DNA from: Emiliania huxleyi CCMP1516 | Taxonomy: Eukaryota; Haptophyta; Isochrysidales; Noelaerhabdaceae | DNA: 64,000 nucleotides | Assembly: GCF_000372725.1 (NCBI RefSeq) | Contig: NW_005199983.1 | Location: 62,289 to 126,288 of the forward strand | Direction of reading: 5' to 3' | Shown here: positions 57,467 through 64,000 of the stretch, in pieces | Numbering within the stretch: the first letter of the stretch is position 1 | How the letters are laid out: every line of letters begins with the position of its first letter | The notes under the pieces: generated by a model | Told to the model about the DNA's origin: nothing | Databases searched by the model: none | Seen by the model: the letters and a program-made list of their open reading frames with translations, nothing else | Program-made: the position numbers and the translations under genes

Positions 57467-58657
57467 ATGCCTCTCTCGAATTTGAAATTGACGATTCATG
57501 CGTATGGGGGTTCCATTACGTCGGGAACTGGTTATGTCGAGCAGCTAGCCAAACTGCTCCCGAACGCTTCCGTCCGAAACTTTGGTGTTGGTGGCACGGG
57601 TGTCGGCGCGCACCTGTTGTGCGGCCTTACGGCGCCCGCCGACATCATCGTTTCTGAATACCGCATCAACGAAGACAACGTGGATCACTTGCGCCGCTTC
57701 TACGACATCGCCCGGAACTTTTCGGGCCACATCGTGATTCTTGACCTCTGGTCGTGGCTAATGCCCTGGACACCAGGAGCGGCACCCTCCTCAACGATCA
57801 GGGCAAAACCCGCAAGGGACTCCGCGTTTTCCGTGTTGGACCTGGCAACACTGACCGGCCCGATGTGGCGACTTCAAATCCCGCCGTTTACCGCCGGCAA
57901 CATGTTTGCCAACGTCCTGCGAGTTCACCCTGACTCGACCACAGAAGCGTGCCTTCGTGGTGCTGCAGAAAGCACCCAGGAAGATAGAAATGCGGTGACG
58001 AAATGCCGAGATTCTCCCCGTAGGAATGAAATGCAGCATGGGTCGAGCGAGTACGCCAACTTTGTTGCTGCTGCCCTGGAAAGCCACATCCACGAGATTG
58101 TTCGCACTGACAAGATGCTGGGCTCACGATTTCCCACCAGTAAAGTGGGGGGCGGGAAGATGTGCATCGGCCATTGGGGCCAAGCCGCGGAACAGACGTA
58201 CCAGGCCAACAAAAATGCATGCAAGACGATGAGACAGGCAAACAGCCGCGATGGCCGCGAAAAATACTACCGGCATTGCGCACAGCTAGACGAGCTCATC
58301 GTAAACACGTCAGGATTCGAATATGGCAGCGTTTGGGGCCGAAAGGATAAGATGACGGTGCACTCAAACAAGGAATACGCCGCCGTAACCCTCGACTGCC
58401 CTTTGCGAGGGCAAAGCTCATACACCCGCGCTCGTATCGGGTTGGTGGTGCATTCGAGCGAGTCCGAATCCGGAACCATTGAAGTCAATGGCATGCCGCT
58501 GAGCACCCACCAACCCAGTACCCACGAGGGCCTGAGAACCCAACACTTTGTGCACGACCGCTTCGAGCTGCCGCTGACGATACGAGTTACAAAGCTTCAT
58601 CCGGGCGCGCATATCGAAATCACCGGCATCGAGTGCGGAGATTCACACGCACGCTAG
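57467..58657 (+). CDS. SGNH-hydrolase-like protein
   Basis: 396 residues from ATG 57467. Block I is HAYGGSITSGTGYVEQLAKL with the nucleophilic Ser. Block II RNFGVGGTGVGAHLLCG and block III-like ADIIVSEYRINEDN follow, as in eukaryotic SGNH esterases that de-acylate or acylate glycans. A C-terminal beta-rich part (IGLVVHSSESESGTIEVNG) may bind carbohydrate. The final His-Asp block was not located with certainty. Codon use is visibly less GC-biased than in neighbouring genes and the protein is rich in Lys, Asn and Ile. No signal peptide is visible, so an upstream exon may be missing. Confidence 0.65.
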   Translation: MPLSNLKLTIHAYGGSITSGTGYVEQLAKLLPNASVRNFGVGGTGVGAHLLCGLTAPADIIVSEYRINEDNVDHLRRFYDIARNFSGHIVILDLWSWLMPWTPGAAPSSTIRAKPARDSAFSVLDLATLTGPMWRLQIPPFTAGNMFANVLRVHPDSTTEACLRGAAESTQEDRNAVTKCRDSPRRNEMQHGSSEYANFVAAALESHIHEIVRTDKMLGSRFPTSKVGGGKMCIGHWGQAAEQTYQANKNACKTMRQANSRDGREKYYRHCAQLDELIVNTSGFEYGSVWGRKDKMTVHSNKEYAAVTLDCPLRGQSSYTRARIGLVVHSSESESGTIEVNGMPLSTHQPSTHEGLRTQHFVHDRFELPLTIRVTKLHPGAHIEITGIECGDSHAR

Positions 58658-59075
58658 CACATGGTACTACCTCCGTTGAGTCGAACATTTCAAATAGCTA
58701 GGAATGGACCTCCAGCTCCTAACCAACCAGCTTGAGCTGCCGCACGGACGGTGACCTCACGGCAACACGGGGAAGACAGAGCGAGAGCCACCAAATAAAT
58801 GTCAAACTCAAAGCACAAAGGCGTTCTCAAATGCACAGCCACGGGCACACATGAGCTAAGTGAAAAAGCCGTATGAATTAGAGCACCTCCGCCCACCTTC
58901 TTTCGAAAAGGCAGCAGCGGCGCTAAAGTGCTTCGTGCCTGTCCAGACTGTGTGCCGGTCACCGGGCCCCACGTTGTCGTTGCACGGAGTTCTAAGTTCC
59001 TGTGTTAGTGCCAGTGCGCGCCAAGTCCCGTGCCCAGTGTCGTGCGAGGGAGTTCGCTTGTAAAATTCTTAAAGT
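58658..59075. other. Intergenic region
   Basis: Nothing recognised. Confidence 0.5.
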
Positions 59076-60486
59076 TTGAGGCCCAATCCGACAATCGCAT
59101 GGACGCCCACCTATGCAGCCATCGCCGACGTCCTTGCTCAGACGCGCCTCTCAGTGTGGGCTGGTCAGACAGGCGAGCATTGCGCCATGCGTGCTCGGGC
59201 GCAGCTTCGGATGTGGACCTGGGAGCAACAGCATGTGGGTCGCAAAATGTCGAGGGACGTTTCGCTGCGGTTCCAGCACGGTTCACTGTGCGGGCAGCCC
59301 GGATTTAGCACGGGCAACTGCAGTTGTGAAGGGCGCGAGTACACCACCGTGCATACACGGCCGCCGGTGGGCGCGGCGCTTGCGGTCCTCCTCCAGGGCG
59401 ACATCCGCGGCTCGGAGGCCGATGGCGTGGAGTGCGCCCTCAGCATCGAGCGGCACATCGTGCAGCCGACCAACTCGAGCGTCTTCCTCACTGTGTACGA
59501 AGAGCCGTCGGCGAGCGCTTCGCGGCCGTGTGACCGGCCGCATCGTGAGCTTCACTCACTCGAGCCGGCGAACGCAGTTCGACAACATGTTCCTGTTGCT
59601 CCGCATTCTCTCCGAGTACGAGGCCGCGCACGCGGTATCCTTCCCAAGCATCCTCATAGTGCGGAAGGACCTGGCCTTCAAGCAGAGCCTGCGACCGTTT
59701 TTGCTCGACACACGGCTCTACAGCGACGACGGCGAGGTGGAGCACGGCGTGGCCTTTGCGTGGCGCGAGATCAACGGCGAGTGGCGGCTGTTTTCCACCC
59801 AACGGGTCTCGAAGGAGACGCTTGCGAGGAACAAGCGCACGCCCGACACGCTCCACCTCGTGAGCCGCTCGTTCCTTCCAATGTGGCGAATGGTCGTGGC
59901 AAACCGCAGTAAATGCGCTCCACGAGGTACTCACGAGCCGTGCGAGGTCGCTCTTGGAGCCGCGAGAGTCTATCGTGCGATACCTCGTGCGCGGTGCGTT
60001 CGACTCCAACCCGGACCGCATCCTCGCCAGTCCCAACCCGCTCTACAACTTTCTGCCGCAAAAAGGCGACGAGTTTCTTCGAACCCAACAGACGGCGGCT
60101 CGCCTTAACCCCTCCAACCGGTGGCAAACGGAGGCGGGCCTCTGCCAGACGAGGGCCGACTTTGCCGAGGACCCGTCGTCTGGCTGGGCGTGCTGCCCGT
60201 CCCCCGAGAATTTGCTGCCCGGCTGCGCTGGGCGACTGCACGAGCCCGGAGGCGCAGCTCTATGACAATCCAAGCCCACACCCCGCGATGCTGGCCCACT
60301 ACAGAAGAAGGAACCCCGTCGTGCGTCGCGGCAAACGGCGGGAAACCTCGCTGCGCGATGAACGACGCCGGATGCTTCGCGAGGCAGTGCAAGTACGCGG
60401 TGACCAATCGGACGCTGGAGGCGATGCTGGCGGCGCCGGGCTTTCGAGCAAGCGCGATTGCGCCCAGGCCTCAGGGCAAGGCGTGA
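59076..60486 (+). pseudogene. Unidentified gene with about four reading-frame shifts
   Basis: A coherent protein reads across changing frames: VGAALAVLLQGDIRGSEADG and TNSSVFLTVYE (to about 59505), TGRIVSFTHSSRRTQFDNMF, ILIVRKDLAFKQSLRPFLLD and GVAFAWREINGEWRLFS (59530-59905), then NALHEVLTSRARSLLEPRES and ASPNPLYNFLPQKGDEFL (59905-60215). CTSPEAQLYDNPSPHP and AANGGKPRCAMNDAGCFARQ follow, to a stop at 60486. Shifts fall near 59510-59540, 59905, 60222 and 60320. Either this is a pseudogene or the assembly has indel errors. Several paired Cys and an NSS sequon suggest a secreted or Golgi protein. Family not recognised; 5' end not seen. Confidence 0.5.
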
Positions 60487-61444
60487 GGCATGGGCGGGGC
60501 GTTGGTATTTACTTCCTCCCCTTAAGTTTCTGCCGTTGACGTCTTGGCACTACACACAATCATACGCGCGTGCCCAGACCCCAGACCACCCCTGTGTGTC
60601 GGTGAGACTACCCCGACCCTCAATTCGTCTTCATGCTTCGTGTGGTGAGGACGCGGACGGCTTCTCTCACCTCTCTCAGCTGGAGAGAAGACGTTATGTC
60701 TTCGATCTCATATGCTTCATGGACTCTGGAAGGGCGCCTCCGCGTTCCGGTCGTTGCTCGCCTGACAACTCCGGACCCCTGGCGCTACGTAGCCAGTTTA
60801 TGTACCTTGGGCGTTGGGGAGAGTGCGCACACACCGCACGCGGGTGGCGGGACGAAAGACACAGCCCGTGTGCAAACATCCAAGAGACGGCTTTTTCGTT
60901 TATTGGTTCCCTTTTACTGGACACGTTCGCGTTTTCACAATTCATGTCACAAAAGACCGTGCCAGCATTACCTACAGCCACTAACTATGTTTTGAGCGAG
61001 GACCGCTCGGGCTCGCAGCCTCGCACACACACTCGTCCTGGCCGCCACACGGTCCTGGCTGGGCGCGCCGCCTCGCAGCTCGTGAGAACCCCCTAGCGGC
61101 GCCCTGTTCACGCGCGCGCGACGTGAAGAGAGGGAGGGTTCGACGTGTGAGTGAGTGAGTATTCTTGATACGAAAAACCACGACGACTCGACGACACACA
61201 CACACCAGTCGACTCGCATCGGTTGCCTCCATGAATGGCGGAGCTATTCTCGCGTCCACACTACACCTGGCTCCAACGTGTGGACACGCCCATAGCTCGG
61301 GACACTACTAGGTCACGCATGCATGGCATCAGAAGTTTTTATCTCTGGGCCCCGAAAGGCATCTCCAGCAGCTTTACTCTTCCGCCCTCCCCTTCCCATC
61401 TCGATTTCTTGTGCGAGGGACGTTGTAAAATCCCCGCGGCAAAT
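60487..61444. other. Intergenic region
   Basis: No gene supported. cacacacac and gagtgagtgag microsatellite stretches near 61150-61205. Confidence 0.5.
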
Positions 61445-61450
61445 TCTTTT
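61445..61450 (+). promoter_or_regulatory. Short T-tract upstream of the gene at 61489
   Basis: aaaTTCTTTTgcg, 39 bp before the ATG. Confidence 0.3.
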
Positions 61451-61488
61451 GCGCGGCAGGGCGGCCATTTGAGTGATCGGCGGTCCCA

Positions 61489-63759
61489 ATGTCATTCGCA
61501 GTGAACAACACCTACCGTCAGGCCAAGGCCCCTGCCAGGGACAAGCTCCGTCCGTCGGCCAGGCGCAGCCGCCCTCAGGACTCCTTCGACCCGAACGGAA
61601 CGCTCGGCTCCTTGTGGTGCGAGCCGGATCCTGGCGCCGTGGCGGCCGCCCGGCTGCCGTCGCCGGCAGTGGATGAGCTGGCCGCGCATCCTGCTCCTGA
61701 GGCGGAGGCGCTCGACGCGAGCGCACCGCCGCCGGCCGAGGCTGAGGCAGAGGCGCCAAAGGCGGTGGCGGCGGAGCCGGCGCAGGAGGCGCAGGAGGGC
61801 GATCTGGGAGGAGGCAGAGAGGAAGAGGCGGAGGCGGAGCGCGCATTGGAAGACGTGCCGGAGCCGGGCGAGGCGAGCTGCGAGTGTGGTCTGGAGAGCG
61901 AGTGCCTCCCGACGGCGGCCGAGGCGCAAGAGGCGCCGGCCGAGCTGGTGGCGGCGGGCGCTCCTGCCGGCTCGTCTCAGCCCGCCAACCTCTTCTCTTG
62001 GGAGGGGGCGGCGGCGGCGAGCGGCACCCCTCCGCCCCGGGAGGGTCTTCCGGCGCGCGTGGCCCCGCCCGCGGTGGCGGCGGGGGCGACCCTCCCTTCC
62101 TCGCAGCCGGCCAACCTCTTCTCTTGGGAGGGGGCGGCGCCAGGCGAGGCCGCCGGCAAGCCGCCCGCCGCTGGGCGCCGCTCGCTGCCGAGTGTGGCCA
62201 AGGTGGCGTCGGTGGCGTCGGTGGCGCGCGCGTACCAAAAGGCGGCGCTGGCGAACGGGACGCGCTCCTCGACCCCGTCCAAGTCCCCCCTCACCGCCGC
62301 GTACGAGCGGGCGGTCCAGCAGTCCTCCGCCCCCTCCCCGAGCGGAGGGAGGACGCCGCAGCTGGCGCGCGCGTACGAGAGGGCGGTCGAGCGCGCCGCC
62401 AAGCCCGCCGGGGCGACGGCGGTGGCGACGGCCAAGGCCGCCTACGAGCAGGCGGTGCGCGCCGCCGGCGTACCAAAGGCGGCACCGGTGGCCACCACGG
62501 CGGAGCTCTTTAGCTGGGCGTCTCCGCCGCAGCCAGACGAGCGGCGGCGCGGCTCTGGCGCGGCGGCGGGCGAGCGCCGAGAGACAGGCGCGGGAGCACC
62601 ACGCAAAACGCCCGGCCCCGGGCAGAGCAAGCCGCACGGCAGCGAGCCCTCGCAGCCGCCCGCACCGGCCGACAGGGCGCCGCCGCAAGCCGCCCTCTCG
62701 GCGGCAGCAGCTGCTCCGCCTCCGGTCACAGTCCCGCCGGCCGACGGAGACGCGCTGTCGGAGGCCGCCCGCTCGCTCCTCTCCCTCTTCCTCGCACCGC
62801 TCCACCGCGCACTCGCTCCGCGCGGCGCACCCGTCTCCGCCGCCTCGGCCGCCGCCTCGCTCCGCGGCTTCGGCGCCTCGGCCGGCTCGGTCGAGCTGCT
62901 GCTGCCGTGGCTCCTCGCGGCGGCGCACCGGAACGCGCCGCTCGACGAGGAGCTGATCCGGATCATCCGCGCCGGCAGCTCCCTCCCGCCGCCGACCCCG
63001 GTGCCGCCGCCCCCGGCTGCCGCGCCTCCGCCGCCAGCTCCGCCCGCCAACGCACCGCGCCCGGCCGAGCTGGCGGCGGCAGCCTTGGCGGCGGCGGCAG
63101 CGGCGCTAGCCGCGACCACCTCCCCCCCCCCCCGGGGGTCCGCCGAAATGACGAAACCGCCGGACTCCGCGGCGGCGGCCCCCTCGTCCGCGCCCGCGCC
63201 ATGCGCTCCGCCGCAGCCGCCGCCGAGCAGCAGCCTGTCGCAGGCGGCGGAGCACGGTGGCGGCGGCGGCGGCGCGGGGCGCGAGGAGGAGTCCCGCGAG
63301 GAGGCGGAGGAGGAGTGGTCGAGGCCAGCGGTGGGGTCGGTGGAGGACGAGGCGGAGGGAGGCGGCAGCCTCGTCGCGGGCGGCACGGCGAGCGGTCGGC
63401 GGGAAGCCCCGCCCTTGCTGCCGCCGCCAGGGCACGAGGCCTCTCCGGCCGAGCGTCCGGCGGTCGACGTCCTGCCGCGGAGGGCTCCAGTTCGCAAGTC
63501 GGTGATGTGGGTGGTGGGCGAGGAGCTGCCGGAGGAGGAGGAGGAAGAGGACGCTCGCGCCCCCGCTGCCGAGCCGCCGGCGAGCAAGTCGCCAGCCGCA
63601 GCTCCGCGACGCAAGGGCGTGGCGTGGATCGCGGGCGAGGATCCGCCTGAGGGGGCGGCTGGCGAGGAGGAGAACAGCATGTGCCTTCGAAACTCCTGCG
63701 GCAAGGACGGGGCGCCGCCCGTCTCCACTCGCCCCACGAGTGCCATGTGGGTCATCTGA
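61489..63759 (+). CDS. 756-residue low-complexity protein with repeated short motifs
   Basis: Intronless and open for 2.27 kb. MSFAVNNTYRQAKAPARDKL starts a basic N-terminus, then an acidic Ala/Glu region. Three motif families recur: ANLFSWEGAA (residues about 165, 208) with a third copy AELFSWASPP (about 340); AYQKAAL, AYERAVQ, AYERAVE, AYEQAVR at intervals of about 25-35 residues, a helical repeat; and near the C-terminus KSVMWVVGEELPEEEEEE, KGVAWIAGEDPPEG and TSAMWVI. A short folded helical segment (ARSLLSLFLAPLHRALAPRG, LLLPWLLAAAHRNA) lies near residues 425-490. No known domain. It may be a scaffold with short linear interaction motifs. Confidence 0.62.
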   Translation: MSFAVNNTYRQAKAPARDKLRPSARRSRPQDSFDPNGTLGSLWCEPDPGAVAAARLPSPAVDELAAHPAPEAEALDASAPPPAEAEAEAPKAVAAEPAQEAQEGDLGGGREEEAEAERALEDVPEPGEASCECGLESECLPTAAEAQEAPAELVAAGAPAGSSQPANLFSWEGAAAASGTPPPREGLPARVAPPAVAAGATLPSSQPANLFSWEGAAPGEAAGKPPAAGRRSLPSVAKVASVASVARAYQKAALANGTRSSTPSKSPLTAAYERAVQQSSAPSPSGGRTPQLARAYERAVERAAKPAGATAVATAKAAYEQAVRAAGVPKAAPVATTAELFSWASPPQPDERRRGSGAAAGERRETGAGAPRKTPGPGQSKPHGSEPSQPPAPADRAPPQAALSAAAAAPPPVTVPPADGDALSEAARSLLSLFLAPLHRALAPRGAPVSAASAAASLRGFGASAGSVELLLPWLLAAAHRNAPLDEELIRIIRAGSSLPPPTPVPPPPAAAPPPPAPPANAPRPAELAAAALAAAAAALAATTSPPPRGSAEMTKPPDSAAAAPSSAPAPCAPPQPPPSSSLSQAAEHGGGGGGAGREEESREEAEEEWSRPAVGSVEDEAEGGGSLVAGGTASGRREAPPLLPPPGHEASPAERPAVDVLPRRAPVRKSVMWVVGEELPEEEEEEDARAPAAEPPASKSPAAAPRRKGVAWIAGEDPPEGAAGEEENSMCLRNSCGKDGAPPVSTRPTSAMWVI

Positions 63760-64000
63760 GCGGCCGAGAGATCGCAGCTGCAGGCCCCTGCGGAGGGAAC
63801 CCGCCAACGCACCGCGCCGCCGCGCACTGCGCAGTGCGTTGGGAACTAGTCAAGTAGTGTATCCATGCGCAGGCTGGGGGCACGCAGGCCGAGTATAGGG
63901 CACGTGTTTGGGACTCCGGGGTCGGGTGTGATCGTCGCGCCACGCGTCGTGAGAGCGAGACATTACACATGTGTGTGTGGCTCTCGATATGTGCAGACTC
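63760..64000. other. 3' flank, nothing recognised
   Basis: Ends with an acacatgtgtgtgtgg stretch. No coding evidence. Confidence 0.5.

Overview
This window comes from a nuclear genome of a GC-rich microbial eukaryote, most likely a photosynthetic alga. The reasons are a multi-intron plastid galactolipid synthase, class III PI3-kinase and soluble adenylyl cyclase genes, plastid or secretory presequences, TTAGGG-type telomeric DNA and many GC-AG introns. A haptophyte (Emiliania-like) is my best inference. Dinoflagellate or pelagophyte relatives cannot be excluded from sequence alone. A run of exactly 100 Ns (45642-45741) shows that this is a draft scaffold.

Layout. 1-303 is the tail of a gene. 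970-6119 is a digalactosyldiacylglycerol synthase. 7099-8193 (-) is an alpha/beta hydrolase, divergent from a proline-rich extracellular protein (8545-10705). 11176-13236 (-) holds two Frag1/DRAM/Sfk1 membrane proteins. Then come a cyclophilin (13657-14614), ribosome recycling factor (15108-15818, -), a gene-poor stretch, a conserved algal protein (19484-19991), an interstitial telomere/subtelomere block (21172-21945), Vps34 PI3-kinase (23292-28398, -), a small Cys-containing secreted protein (29007-29580) and an SNF2-like gene (30004-32598). 33.5-37.5 kb is mobile DNA: a copia RNase H remnant inside a large inverted repeat, then a 1.2-kb terminal-inverted-repeat element ending 18 bp before a CIA30-domain gene (37494-38219). 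Patatin (38536-39558, -), three further inverted-repeat elements, an acyl-protein thioesterase (43292-44089), a thrombospondin-type-3-repeat protein cut by a dispersed element and the gap, a 105-aa zinc-finger/CUE-like protein (45998-46388) and a soluble adenylyl cyclase (47021-55911) follow. The last 8 kb has a recombinase-like fragment, an SGNH hydrolase in a less GC-rich block, a frameshifted gene, and a 756-aa repetitive low-complexity protein (61489-63759).

The most striking pattern is how introns are built in the four long genes. Many introns are bracketed by near-exact direct repeats of exon sequence (about 8-39 bp), often containing AG|GC or AG|GT, so one copy can give the donor and the other the acceptor. 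The filler between copies is low-complexity tandem DNA from a few recurring families, and in the cyclase gene it is telomeric (TTAGGG)n in both orientations. In the SNF2-like gene a 66-bp exon-edge-plus-intron unit is repeated 12 times. This looks like continuing intron gain and growth by duplication or break repair.

The genes do not form a pathway. They are typical single nuclear loci: lipid synthesis (DGD), lipid hydrolysis (patatin, thioesterase, SGNH), phosphoinositide and cAMP signalling, organelle translation and protein folding. Exon edges were read by eye. They are firm for the short genes, whose spliced lengths stay in frame, and approximate for the long ones.
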